From Pseudomonas pohangensis (GTDB lineage: Bacteria; Pseudomonadota; Gammaproteobacteria; Pseudomonadales; Pseudomonadaceae), in assembly GCF_900105995.1 (NCBI RefSeq), contig NZ_LT629785.1, forward strand, positions 1,984,001 to 2,048,000: a DNA stretch of 64,000 bases, read 5' to 3'. Under the pieces are notes generated by a model that was not told the DNA's origin, made no database searches, and worked only from the letters and a program-made list of their open reading frames with translations. A program made the translations under genes and the position numbers. This document shows, piece by piece, positions 23,631 through 32,521 of this stretch (position 1 is the stretch's first letter; each line of letters opens with the position of its first letter).

Positions 23631-26474
23631 ATGACGCAAGAATACCAACCGGGACAGCGCTGGATCAGTGACAGCGAAGCGGAACTTGGGCTGGGTACCA
23701 TCCTGATGACCGAAGGACGGCTATTGACCGTGCTTTACCCGGCGACCGGCGAAACCCGCCAGTATTCATTGCGCAACGCCCCGCTGACCCGCGTGCGTTT
23801 TGCGCCGGGCGATGAAATCACCCATTTCGAGGGCTGGAAGCTCACCGTGCAGACGGTCGAGGATATCGATGGCCTGCTGATCTATCAGGGCTTCAATGAG
23901 CAGCACGAGCCGTGCATCCTGCCGGAAACCCAGCTGTCGAACTTCATCCAGTTCCGCCTGGCCAGCGACCGCCTGTTCGCCGGGCAGATCGATCCGCTGA
24001 ACTGGTTCACCCTGCGCTATCACACCCTCGAGCATCTCAGTCGCCAGCAGCAATCGCCACTCTGGGGCCTGGGCGGCGCACGGGCGCAACCGATTGCCCA
24101 CCAGCTGCACATTGCCCGCGAAGTGGCTGACCGCATCGCCCCGCGCGTATTGCTGGCCGACGAAGTCGGGCTGGGCAAGACCATCGAGGCCGGTCTGGTG
24201 ATCCACCGGCAGCTGCTCAACGGACGCGCCAACCGTGTGCTGATCCTGGTACCGGAAACCCTGCAGCATCAGTGGCTGGTGGAAATGCGCCGGCGCTTCA
24301 ACCTGCAAGTGGCCTTGTTCGACGCCGAACGCTTTGCCGAAAGCGATGCAGCCAACCCCTTCGAAGACTGCCAGCTGGCGCTGGTTTCGCTGGACTGGCT
24401 GAAGGCCGATGCAGCGGCGCAGGAAGCCGCGCTGGCGGCAGGCTGGGATCTGCTGGTGGTCGACGAAGCGCACCATCTGGTCTGGCACCCGGAAAAGGCC
24501 AGCGCCGAGTACCTGCTGGTCGAACAGCTTGCGGCAGAAATTGCCGGTGTGCTGCTGCTGACCGCCACCCCCGAACAGCTCGGCCTGGACAGTCACTTCG
24601 CGCGCCTGCGCCTGCTCGACCCCAACCGTTTCCACGATCTGCAGGCGTTCCGTGCCGAAAGCGCCAACTACAAACCGGTCGCCGAGGCGGTGCAGGAACT
24701 GCTCGAGCACGGCAAGCTGGGCAAGGCCGCACGCCAGGCCATTGAAGGCTTTCTCGGCGCCGAGGGACATGAGCTGCTGGAAAGCCTGGATGCCGGCGAC
24801 GAGAGCGCGCGTGCCCGTCTGGTGCGCGAACTGCTCGATCGCCACGGCACCGGCCGCCTGCTGTTCCGCAATACGCGTGCCGCCGTGCGTGGCTTTCCCG
24901 AGCGCGAGCTGCATGCCTATCCGCTGGAGAACCCCGACCAGTACCTGTTCCTGGCGCCCGGCGAACACGCCGACCTGTATCCGGAAGTCAGCTTTCAGGC
25001 CAGCCCGGATAGTGGCAGTGAACACTGGTGCCGATTTGATCCGCGCGTCGACTGGCTGATCGATACGCTGAAGATGCTCAAGCGTTTCAAGGTGCTGGTG
25101 ATCTGCGCCCACGCGGAAACCGCCCTCGACCTGGAAGATGCCCTGCGCCTGCGCTCCGGCATTCCGGCAGCGGTGTTCCATGAAGGCATGAGCATCCTCG
25201 AACGCGACCGCGCCGCCGCTTTCTTCGCCGATGAAGAGTTCGGCGCCCAGGTGCTGATCTGCTCCGAAATCGGCAGTGAAGGCCGCAACTTCCAGTTTGC
25301 CCACCACCTGGTACTGTTCGATCTGCCAGCCCACCCGGATCTGCTCGAACAGCGCATCGGCCGCCTCGACCGCATTGGCCAGCAGCAGCGTATCCAGCTG
25401 CACGTGCCGTACCTGCAGGACAGCGCCCAGGACCGGCTGTTCCAGTGGTACCACCAGGCGCTGAATGCCTTTCTCTCCACCTGTCCGACCGGCAACGCCC
25501 TGCAACACCAGTTCGGCCCGCGCCTGCTGCCGCTGCTCGAAGACAACCAGCCGGCACCCTGGCAGGCCTTGCTCGGTGAAGCCGTGGCCGAGCGCGAGCG
25601 CCTCGAAGCCGAGCTGCACAGTGGCCGTGACCGCCTGCTGGAGCTCAACTCCGGCGGAGCCGGCGAAGGCGAAGCACTGGTTGCCGACATTCTTGAGCAG
25701 GACGACCAGTTTGCCCTGTCGATCTATATGGAAGAGCTGTTCAACGCCTTCGGCATCGACAGTGAAGACCATTCGGAAAACGCCCTGGTACTCAAGCCCG
25801 GCGAGAAGATGCTGGATGCCAGTTTCCCGCTGGGTGACGACGAAGGCGTGACCATCACCTACGACCGCGACCAGGCACTGACCCGTGAAGACATGCAGTT
25901 CCTCACCTGGGAACACCCGATGGTGCAAGGCGGCATGGATCTGGTGCTGTCCGGCTCGATGGGCAATACCGCGCTGGCAATGATCAAGAACAAGGCGCTC
26001 AAACCCGGCACCGTGCTGCTCGAACTGCTCTATGTCAGTGAAGTGGTTGCCCCGCGCGGGCTGCAACTGGGGCGTTTCCTGCCCCCGCTGGCGCTGCGCT
26101 GCCTGCTCGATGGCAACGGTAACGATCTGGCAGCCAAGGTCTCGCTGAATACGCTGAACGACCAGCTGGAAAGCGTGCCACGCGGCAGCGCCAGCAAGTT
26201 CGTGCAGGCCCAGCGCGAGCCGCTGACCCGGCAGATCAATGCCGCCGAAGGGCATATTGTCCCCAGGCACAAAGAGCGGGTGGCACAAGCGCGCCAGCAA
26301 CTGATCGCCGAACTGGACGAGGAACTGGCCCGCCTGACGGCACTGCAGCAGGTCAACCCGAGCGTTCGCGACAGCGAAATCCAGGCACTGCGCCAGCAGC
26401 GCGAGGATGGACTGGCCTTTCTGGAAAAAGCTGCCTTGCGCCTGGAGGCGGTTCGGGTACTGGTGGCCGGTTAA
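23631..26474 (+). CDS. rapA: RNA polymerase-associated ATPase RapA
   Basis: 947 residues, the normal length. A Swi2/Snf2-type ATPase that binds core RNA polymerase and helps recycle it after transcription. An N-terminal Tudor-like region (about 1-110) is followed by Walker A in DEVGLGKTIEAGLV near 177-190, the DEAH box near 278-281 (VVDEAHHL), and helicase motif VI in EQRIGRLDRIGQQQRIQLHVPY. The C-terminal RapA-specific domain is complete. The ATG at 23631 follows GGAGACACGC. A strong hairpin terminator follows at 26522-26553. Confidence 0.95.
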   Translation: MTQEYQPGQRWISDSEAELGLGTILMTEGRLLTVLYPATGETRQYSLRNAPLTRVRFAPGDEITHFEGWKLTVQTVEDIDGLLIYQGFNEQHEPCILPETQLSNFIQFRLASDRLFAGQIDPLNWFTLRYHTLEHLSRQQQSPLWGLGGARAQPIAHQLHIAREVADRIAPRVLLADEVGLGKTIEAGLVIHRQLLNGRANRVLILVPETLQHQWLVEMRRRFNLQVALFDAERFAESDAANPFEDCQLALVSLDWLKADAAAQEAALAAGWDLLVVDEAHHLVWHPEKASAEYLLVEQLAAEIAGVLLLTATPEQLGLDSHFARLRLLDPNRFHDLQAFRAESANYKPVAEAVQELLEHGKLGKAARQAIEGFLGAEGHELLESLDAGDESARARLVRELLDRHGTGRLLFRNTRAAVRGFPERELHAYPLENPDQYLFLAPGEHADLYPEVSFQASPDSGSEHWCRFDPRVDWLIDTLKMLKRFKVLVICAHAETALDLEDALRLRSGIPAAVFHEGMSILERDRAAAFFADEEFGAQVLICSEIGSEGRNFQFAHHLVLFDLPAHPDLLEQRIGRLDRIGQQQRIQLHVPYLQDSAQDRLFQWYHQALNAFLSTCPTGNALQHQFGPRLLPLLEDNQPAPWQALLGEAVAERERLEAELHSGRDRLLELNSGGAGEGEALVADILEQDDQFALSIYMEELFNAFGIDSEDHSENALVLKPGEKMLDASFPLGDDEGVTITYDRDQALTREDMQFLTWEHPMVQGGMDLVLSGSMGNTALAMIKNKALKPGTVLLELLYVSEVVAPRGLQLGRFLPPLALRCLLDGNGNDLAAKVSLNTLNDQLESVPRGSASKFVQAQREPLTRQINAAEGHIVPRHKERVAQARQQLIAELDEELARLTALQQVNPSVRDSEIQALRQQREDGLAFLEKAALRLEAVRVLVAG

Positions 26475-26521
26475 CCGGGCATGGAAAAACTGCCCGCCAG
26501 GCACTAGCCGCAGACAGCAAA

Positions 26522-26553
26522 ACGGCGCAACCACCTGCAGGTGATTGCGCCGT
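26522..26553. terminator. Bidirectional hairpin terminator between rapA and eptA
   Basis: ACGGCGCAA at 26522-26530 pairs with TTGCGCCGT at 26545-26553, and the interior CACCTGCAGGTG is itself a perfect palindrome, extending the stem. On the minus strand it is followed by TTTTGCTG, which serves eptA; it also lies just past the rapA stop. Confidence 0.85.
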
Positions 26554-26566
26554 CAGCGTAACTGAA

Positions 26567-28213
26567 TCAGCTGGCCGGACGGCAGCTGCTGAACATGTCC
26601 AATCCTGACTGATAGACCGTGCTCTGCACGTCGAACAAGCCCAGCAGGGAATGGAAAATGTTGTCGTGGCTGAGCTCCGGATCGCCCTGCTTGGCCTGCA
26701 TGCAATCCTTGCTGATGCCCCAGTCCTGATAAGCGCCCGGCGAGAACCACATGACCATCGGCACGTGGGTCTGCGCTTCCGGCGCGATCGAATAAGGCGC
26801 TGCGTGCAGATACAGGCCGTTCTCGCCGAGCGACTCGCCATGGTCGGAGACATAGATCATCGCCGTATCGCGCTCGGCCTCGTTGCGTTTGAGCAACTCG
26901 ATCACCTGGCTGAGAAAATAATCGGTGTAAAGAATGGTGTTGTCGTAGACGTTGACCAGCTCCTCAGTGCTGCAACTGCTCAGCTGGTTGGTGCGACACA
27001 CCGGCTTGAAGCGCTCCATGGACTCCGGATAACGGTCGAAATACTCCGGACCATGGCTGCCATCGGAGTGCAGCACGATCAGCGCGTTATCCTCCAGACC
27101 GTCAATGTAGGCCTGCAGGTCTTCCAGCATCACTTCATCCAGGCAGCGCCGGTCGTTGCAGAACGGGCTGTTCTTGCGCTTGGAGACATCGTCATTGGCA
27201 ATGCGCAGGCAGGTACCTTTGCAATCGCTGTTGTTGTCACGCCAGAACACGCTGATACCGGCACGCTGCAGCACATCCAGCACGCCTTCATAAGTCTTGC
27301 CCTTCTTGTTGCTGAAATCCTCACGCGGGAACACCGCGAACATGCACGGCACAGACACCGCAGTAGACGTGCCGCAGGCATGCACACCGGTAAAGTTGAG
27401 GATGTCCTGTTTTTTCAGTTCAGGATTGGTTTCACGCTCGTAGCCATTCAGGGAAAAATGGTCGGCCCGTGCGGTTTCGCCGACCACGAAAATCACCAGT
27501 GACTTTTTCTTCCGTTTGGCCAGCTCCGGCCCGGTCTTGCTGTCCAGGCCGATCTGCTGCAAGGCCTCGACTTTCTCGATGACCAGCGACTGCTTGGTGA
27601 ACTTGCCTACGGCATAGAGGTAATTGGTCGGGTTGATGAAGTGGGTGAGTTTGTCCTCTTCACGGAAGATCGGCGCGTAGGTCGAATAGAACGCACCCAC
27701 CATTACCAACACGGTCGCCACGCAGGCAGCACTGACCAGCAACTTGTTCAGCAAACCGCGGAAAAACGGCTTGTACTCCACCGGCAGGCGCCAGATCAGC
27801 AGCGCCGGCAACAGCCCGAGAAAAAACAGATAGCCAAGCATGCGCGCACTGATCAGCGCACCGGCCTCGGCCGGATTGGTTTCGAAGATGTTCTGCACCA
27901 TCACCGTATCGATGGTGATGCCGTAACTGTTCATGAAGTAGGCCGCCGCCGCCGAACTGAGCAGCAGCAGAGACAGCACCGGCTTGAGCAGATACTTGAA
28001 GGAAACCAGCGTCAGCAGCAGGACGAAAAATGCCAGCAGGAAAAAAGCGAAAGACAGATAAAACGCGCCGTTTTTTACCCCATCCAGCGGCACCAGACGA
28101 TGCAACGCCTGCCAGGTCGCCGTGTTGTAAACAACCACCAGTGCCAGCGCCACATAAAACACCAGACGCGCGGAACTGATTGGCGAATTCAATCGCCACT
28201 TGCCGACAGCCAT
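26567..28213 (-). CDS. eptA: Lipid A phosphoethanolamine transferase EptA-type
   Basis: 548 residues. Transfers phosphoethanolamine to lipid A in the periplasm, lowering negative charge and giving resistance to cationic peptides such as polymyxin. Five N-terminal membrane segments (about 15-170) are followed by a sulfatase-fold periplasmic domain. The catalytic Thr lies in VVGETARADHFSLNGY, and metal ligands in SDHGESLGENG with HAAPY downstream. Several cysteines of the periplasmic domain (HACGT, SDCKGTCL, FCNDRRCL, VCRT/SSCS) match the EptA disulfide pattern. The ATG at 28213 is 8 bases from GGAG. It is divergent from a PAP2 phosphatase. Confidence 0.9.
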   Translation of the reverse strand: MAVGKWRLNSPISSARLVFYVALALVVVYNTATWQALHRLVPLDGVKNGAFYLSFAFFLLAFFVLLLTLVSFKYLLKPVLSLLLLSSAAAAYFMNSYGITIDTVMVQNIFETNPAEAGALISARMLGYLFFLGLLPALLIWRLPVEYKPFFRGLLNKLLVSAACVATVLVMVGAFYSTYAPIFREEDKLTHFINPTNYLYAVGKFTKQSLVIEKVEALQQIGLDSKTGPELAKRKKKSLVIFVVGETARADHFSLNGYERETNPELKKQDILNFTGVHACGTSTAVSVPCMFAVFPREDFSNKKGKTYEGVLDVLQRAGISVFWRDNNSDCKGTCLRIANDDVSKRKNSPFCNDRRCLDEVMLEDLQAYIDGLEDNALIVLHSDGSHGPEYFDRYPESMERFKPVCRTNQLSSCSTEELVNVYDNTILYTDYFLSQVIELLKRNEAERDTAMIYVSDHGESLGENGLYLHAAPYSIAPEAQTHVPMVMWFSPGAYQDWGISKDCMQAKQGDPELSHDNIFHSLLGLFDVQSTVYQSGLDMFSSCRPAS

Positions 28214-28447
28214 GCATTGCACTCCAGAGGACAGGAACAGGTAACTGATTACCGGGCGCGCATACTAAGTCAGGTTCTGTCAAAAATTCATCAAAACAGA
28301 CGGTCTGCCCGGTTTTCATTGCAAACTTGCGCTTCATCTTCACCGGTATCTGGGCGAAAATGCCCCCGCTGTTGCGGCATGCCACAGCAACCCACAACAA
28401 AAAGCCCGACGCTGGCGATCCCGTTGCCCTCACGGATACCGAAACCG

Positions 28448-29224
28448 ATGACTTCAAACTGTCCTGAATTACTCCGCACCCAGGCTGCCTGGCGCCTGCC
28501 GGCCCTGCTCTGGCTGCACCTGTGCGCACTGCTATTGCTGGCCAGCTGGTTATGGCCCACCGGACGGGGACTCTGGGACCTGCTGGACAAGCAGGCTTTT
28601 CATCTGCTCAACGGCAGCCTGGACCTGCATCCTGTCTGGGCCGGCTTCTGGGCCATTACCAGTGTGCGCACCTTCGACCTGCTGGCTGCCGGCCTGATGC
28701 TGTTGCTGATCCTGCGCAAGGACTGGCTGTTCAGCCAGGGCGAACGCTTCCACGCGCTGTTTACCTTCATTGGCTTGCTGGGCGCCCTGCTGATCCTGCG
28801 TGTGCTGTTTGCCAGACTGGTGGAAGCCTATGACTGGCAGCACAGCAGCCCGTCGCTGATGATCGACGGCAGCCTGCGCCTGAGCGAGCAATTCCCCTGG
28901 CTGGCTGAGCACATGGACCTCAAAGATGCCTCGAAACGCAGCTTCCCCGGCGATCATGCATCGGTATTGATGTTGTGGGGCGCATTCCTGGCCCTGTTCG
29001 CTCGCGGCGGCAAGCTCGCTCTGATTTTGCTACTGACCCTGTTCCTGATGTTGCCCAGGCTGGTCGCCGGTGCGCACTGGCTGAGTGACGATCTGGTCGG
29101 CGGAGTGATTCTGACCTTGCTGGCATTCGCCTGGGGCTATTGCACACCGTTTGCCGAGTTGTTTGCCAGCAGCATGTTGCGCCTGGCCAACCCCATACTG
29201 AAACGCCTGCCCAGCTGGGTTTGA
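28448..29224 (+). CDS. PAP2-superfamily lipid phosphatase
   Basis: 258 residues with about six membrane segments. The PAP2 active-site motifs are present in the C-terminal half: SFPGDHASVL (motif 2, His) and RLVAGAHWLSDDLVGG (motif 3, His and Asp), with KDASKR just before as motif 1. It should remove or transfer a phosphate on a lipid in the periplasm. Divergent pairing with eptA points to lipid A or undecaprenyl pyrophosphate as substrate, for example an LpxT-like or LpxE-like role, but this is inferred. An in-frame ATG at 28379 would add 23 residues; 28448 was chosen because the membrane part starts soon after, although its binding site is weak. Confidence 0.82.
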   Translation: MTSNCPELLRTQAAWRLPALLWLHLCALLLLASWLWPTGRGLWDLLDKQAFHLLNGSLDLHPVWAGFWAITSVRTFDLLAAGLMLLLILRKDWLFSQGERFHALFTFIGLLGALLILRVLFARLVEAYDWQHSSPSLMIDGSLRLSEQFPWLAEHMDLKDASKRSFPGDHASVLMLWGAFLALFARGGKLALILLLTLFLMLPRLVAGAHWLSDDLVGGVILTLLAFAWGYCTPFAELFASSMLRLANPILKRLPSWV

Positions 29225-29773
29225 GTGGAAGCGCAGCGCCTCGCCGCGACAAAACCTTGAAGCTCGCGCCGGGGTCGGCACTCCCACAGGTACTTCCATT
29301 ACCCCAAGAAGTGCACCTCAGGCTCAACCCTGCGCACCAGCGCGCCAGCCAAACCAGAAGTCCGTGGGAGCGGCGCCTCGCCGCGAAAAAATCTTGAAGC
29401 TTGCGCCGGGGCCGGCGCTCCCACAGGCACTTCCATTACCCCAAGAAGTGCACCTCAGGCTCAACCCTGCGCGCGCCAGCGCGCCAGCCAGGCCAGAAAT
29501 CCGTGGGAGCGGCGCATCGCCGCGAAAAAATCTTGAAGCTCGCGCCGGGGTCGGCACTCCCACAGGTACTTCCATTACCCCAAGAAGTGCACCTCAGGCT
29601 CAACCCTGCGCACCAGCGCGCCAGCCAAACCAGAAGTCCGTGGGAGCGGCGCCTCGCCGCGAAAAAATCTTGAAGCTTGCGCCGGGGCCGGCGCTCCCAC
29701 AGGCACTTCCATTACCCCAAGAAGTGCACCTCAGGCTCAACCCTGCGCGCGCCAGCGCGCCAGCCAGGCCAGA
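29225..29773. repeat. Four tandem 137-139 bp units: hyi 3' end plus REP
   Basis: Unit starts at 29225, 29364, 29503 and 29640. Each unit holds a REP-like hairpin (GTGGGAGCGGCGCCTCGCCG to GGCGCTCCCAC), then CTTCCATTACCCCAAGAAG, then sequence equal to the stop codon and last dozen codons of the adjacent hyi gene. The fourth unit contains the real hyi end. Units 1 and 3 share one set of variants (GGGTCGGCACTCCCAC, GCGCACCAGCGC), and units 2 and 4 another (GGGCCGGCGCTCCCAC, GCGCGCGCCAGC), so a two-unit block seems to have been duplicated as a whole. The 512 bases to 29736 hold no gene. Confidence 0.92.
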
Positions 29774-30513
29774 TGCCCGGCAGTCGAGGGCCGGTATTCG
29801 GCGCCCAGCCAGCCCTGGTAGCCAACCGCTTGCAGCGCAGCCAAAGCCGCGCTGAAATCCAGCTGCCCGCTGTCCGGTTCACCACGCCCCGGGCAATCGG
29901 CAAACTGCACATGGCCGATATGGCCTGCCAGCTGCCGGATAACCGCCGGCAAATCCAGCCCCTGCCGGGCCATGTGGTACAGATCGAGCTGCAGCGCCAG
30001 ATTCGGATGATCCACCGCCGCCAGCAGCTCCAGCATCTGCTGCGGGGTATTGAGCAGAAATCCCGGCATATCCAGCGGATTGATCGCTTCGCACAGTACC
30101 TGGATACCCAACGCGCTGAACGCTTGTGCGGCATCGCGAAGATTACCGACCAGACATTGCCAGGCCTGCTCCGCCTTCATCCCGTCAGTCAGTCTGCCAG
30201 CCAGCACATTGACCTTGTGTGGACGGGTCATGGCCGCGTAGCTCAGGGCTTCCTGCAACGCTGCGGCAAAACCGGCCTGACGTGCCGGCACACAGGCCAG
30301 CCCGGCACCACCGCTCATCAGGTCACCGGCAGGCAGATTGATCAGCACCAGCGGCAGGCCGGCACGCTGCAACGCCTCGGCCAGCTGAATGGCAGGCACT
30401 TCATAAGGAAACTGGATTTCCACGCCGTCGAAACCGGCCACTGCGGCCACCCGCACCCGCTGCAACAGGGGCATTTCGCTGAACAACAGCGACAGGTTGG
30501 CAGCGATCTTCAT
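29737..30513 (-). CDS. hyi: Hydroxypyruvate isomerase
   Basis: 258 residues, full length for Hyi. Interconverts hydroxypyruvate and tartronate semialdehyde in glyoxylate use. It is a xylose-isomerase-type TIM barrel; the opening ANLSLLFSEMPLLQRVRVAAVAGFDGVEIQFPYE and the metal-site segments VLCEAINPLDMPGFLL and LQLDLYHMARQG match the family. It overlaps the reductase gene upstream by four bases (ATGA). The glyoxylate carboligase gene gcl, usually next door, is not in this window. Its 3' end is the source of the tandem repeats downstream. Confidence 0.88.
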   Translation of the reverse strand: MKIAANLSLLFSEMPLLQRVRVAAVAGFDGVEIQFPYEVPAIQLAEALQRAGLPLVLINLPAGDLMSGGAGLACVPARQAGFAAALQEALSYAAMTRPHKVNVLAGRLTDGMKAEQAWQCLVGNLRDAAQAFSALGIQVLCEAINPLDMPGFLLNTPQQMLELLAAVDHPNLALQLDLYHMARQGLDLPAVIRQLAGHIGHVQFADCPGRGEPDSGQLDFSAALAALQAVGYQGWLGAEYRPSTAGHLAWLARWRAQG

Positions 30514-31397
30514 TCGCGTGGCTCAAACATCCCGATCAGCGTGGCGGGGTCCTTGTCCAGCGCCCCCTGCTGACCATGCAGTCGCATCAGTTGGGCGGCC
30601 AGCCCGCTCATGGGTGTGGCCGAGCCGCTTGTGCCTGACTGTTTGACGGCACTGTCTAGGTCCTTGAGCAGCGTACGCACATGCCACTTGACCGGTTCGA
30701 AGCTGCGCGCGGCCATCTGCGGCGCCAGTATCTGCAACGGCCTGGAGTCGGCAAAACCGCCGGCCAGCGCATCCGCCAGCAAGCTTGCATCGACACCCGA
30801 TCGCTCGGCCAGTGCCACTGCTTCGGCAATCACCAGCGCGTTGCAGGCCACGATCATCTGGTTGCACAGCTTGGTGATCTGCCCGCTGCCTGTGCCACCC
30901 ATGTGCGTGACCCGCTGCCCCAGGTGGGCAAGGATCGGCCGCACACGCTCGACATCGTCATAGGCGCCACCGGCCATTATCGCCAGAGTCCCCGCTTGTG
31001 CTCCAGGCACGCCACCGGATACCGGCGCATCGACCCAGCGCATGCCGCAACGGGCTTCGAGCTCAACCGCCATGCTTTTTGTACGTTGCGGATCGAGGCT
31101 GGAGAAATCCACCAGCAATTGCCCCGGCCGGCCATGGACGGCTAGACCTTCAGCACCGAACACCACCTCGTGTACAGCTGCGGTATCGGCCAGGCAGAGC
31201 AGGACAATTTCTGCGCCGGCACACAGCTCGCCAGGCGTCTCAACCCGATGTGCACCCTGCTCCAGCAGCGGCAGGCACTTGTCTGCCGTGCGATTCCACA
31301 CGGTAAGCGGGTAGCCGGCAGCCAGAAGACGCCCGGCCATGGGCCGGCCCATCAGGCCCAGCCCGGCAAATGCCAGAGAAGGAAAGGATTCAAGCAT
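30510..31397 (-). CDS. glxR: 2-hydroxy-3-oxopropionate (tartronate semialdehyde) reductase
   Basis: 295 residues. A 3-hydroxyisobutyrate dehydrogenase family enzyme: the NAD(P)-binding GLGLMGRPM near 11-19, the substrate loop VDAPVSGGVPGAQAGTLAIMAGG, and GSGQITKLCNQMIV, whose Lys is catalytic. Linkage to hyi through an overlapping stop and start supports reduction of tartronate semialdehyde to glycerate, rather than 3-hydroxyisobutyrate oxidation. The ATG at 31397 was chosen over an upstream ATG at 31451 because the nucleotide-binding strand begins right after it. Confidence 0.85.
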   Translation of the reverse strand: MLESFPSLAFAGLGLMGRPMAGRLLAAGYPLTVWNRTADKCLPLLEQGAHRVETPGELCAGAEIVLLCLADTAAVHEVVFGAEGLAVHGRPGQLLVDFSSLDPQRTKSMAVELEARCGMRWVDAPVSGGVPGAQAGTLAIMAGGAYDDVERVRPILAHLGQRVTHMGGTGSGQITKLCNQMIVACNALVIAEAVALAERSGVDASLLADALAGGFADSRPLQILAPQMAARSFEPVKWHVRTLLKDLDSAVKQSGTSGSATPMSGLAAQLMRLHGQQGALDKDPATLIGMFEPRE

Positions 31398-31475
31398 GGA
31401 GGGGCCCTGCAAATTGAAGCGCCAGGTCAACCGCCGCAGGCGGTCGAGCACTTCTCGGGCGCTTGCGGCAACTAC

Positions 31476-31841
31476 TCAGAGACCGTCTTTTTCCAGATTG
31501 GTCAGATTCACTGCCTCACCGGACTTGGCATCGAGCTTTTTGCGAATGTCTTCGAACATGGCATCGTATTCCTTGTGATTGCGCATGATCGGACTCACTG
31601 CCGAGGGCAATCCCTGCTTCACCACTGCCTTGGCAATCAGGCTGGCAAAATTGAAGGCCGTATCCCGGTGCATGTCGAATTCTTCGGTGAAGTCCTTGCC
31701 ATCAAGATTGCCGGTGACCTTGAAGTGCATCAGGGTGCCTTCGGCTGCATCGTGGTGAACTTCGTAAAACACATCGACATGCCCTGTGGGGGTACCGGGT
31801 ACGCCACTAAAGGCACGATGCAAATGACCTGGTTCAAACAT
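31476..31841 (-). CDS. DUF5064 family protein
   Basis: 121 residues, soluble. The opening MFEPGHLHRA and the later HVDVFYEVHHDAAEGTLMHFKVTG are typical of a Pseudomonas-restricted small family listed as DUF5064. Function unknown. It lies 78 bases upstream of glxR on the same strand and may be a separate unit. Confidence 0.8.
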   Translation of the reverse strand: MFEPGHLHRAFSGVPGTPTGHVDVFYEVHHDAAEGTLMHFKVTGNLDGKDFTEEFDMHRDTAFNFASLIAKAVVKQGLPSAVSPIMRNHKEYDAMFEDIRKKLDAKSGEAVNLTNLEKDGL

Positions 31842-31935
31842 GGCGCAACCCTCACAGTAGATAATTTCCTGCGAGCATTAAGGATAATGCCCGTCACGTC
31901 CAGTCCTGACGCACAATTGCGCAATAACCGATGCC

Positions 31936-32253
31936 CTAGTGCAATTGCGGCTTGCCGCTGCGCTCCTGGATTACCACCCAGGGTGCCACCACCACTGCCC
32001 ACAGCTCGGGATCCCGCAGCAACAGATCCTCTGCCTGCAGCGCGGTAACTTCGGCCAGCAGACCTGCCTCCAGCCAGCCAGCGACGCGCCCGCGGTCATC
32101 CTCTGCCAGCGCAACCGCCACCGCCACCAGATCCAGCTCACCCGCCACCTGCAGCAAGGCTCCGCGGGCGAAAAAAGGCTGCAATTCCGTCCAGCTGATC
32201 CGGGCGGTTTCACCCAGCAGGCTCAGATAGAGGGGGCTTGGCTGTGCAGTCAT
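31936..32253 (-). CDS. DUF2288 family protein
   Basis: 105 residues. The opening LYLSLLGETARISWTELQPFFARGALLQV is the DUF2288 signature; these are small soluble proteins of unknown role, frequent in Pseudomonas. The ATG at 32253 has CGGAG upstream; an upstream ATG at 32301 is in frame but unsupported. It faces away from braC. Confidence 0.83.
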   Translation of the reverse strand: MTAQPSPLYLSLLGETARISWTELQPFFARGALLQVAGELDLVAVAVALAEDDRGRVAGWLEAGLLAEVTALQAEDLLLRDPELWAVVVAPWVVIQERSGKPQLH

Positions 32254-32521
32254 GACAATCTCCGGCGAAAAGGCGCGCGAAGATAGTAACGTCACGGCCA
32301 AAGTCGGGCCAGCGCGGCAAAACTGCGCGCAGCGCTTTTATGTACGTTTATGTCATTTATGCGACAGATAAATGCGCCCGATGAAATTTACGTCTTTTCA
32401 ATCGGTAAAACAGCAAACTACACTGCGCAAGTATCGTCGCCGCTTCCGGAATCGCGTTCTGCAGCGTTCCGGAGACTGGCCACTACGTCCAAAAACCAAA
32501 AAACACCAGAGTGGATACCCT

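Noticed and set aside
23766..26534. 922-codon minus-strand frame
   Set aside because: Antisense shadow of rapA, whose motifs are intact.
29225..29773. Possible CRISPR array
   Set aside because: Units are 137-139 bp with no unique spacers and include a gene tail; they are tandem duplications.
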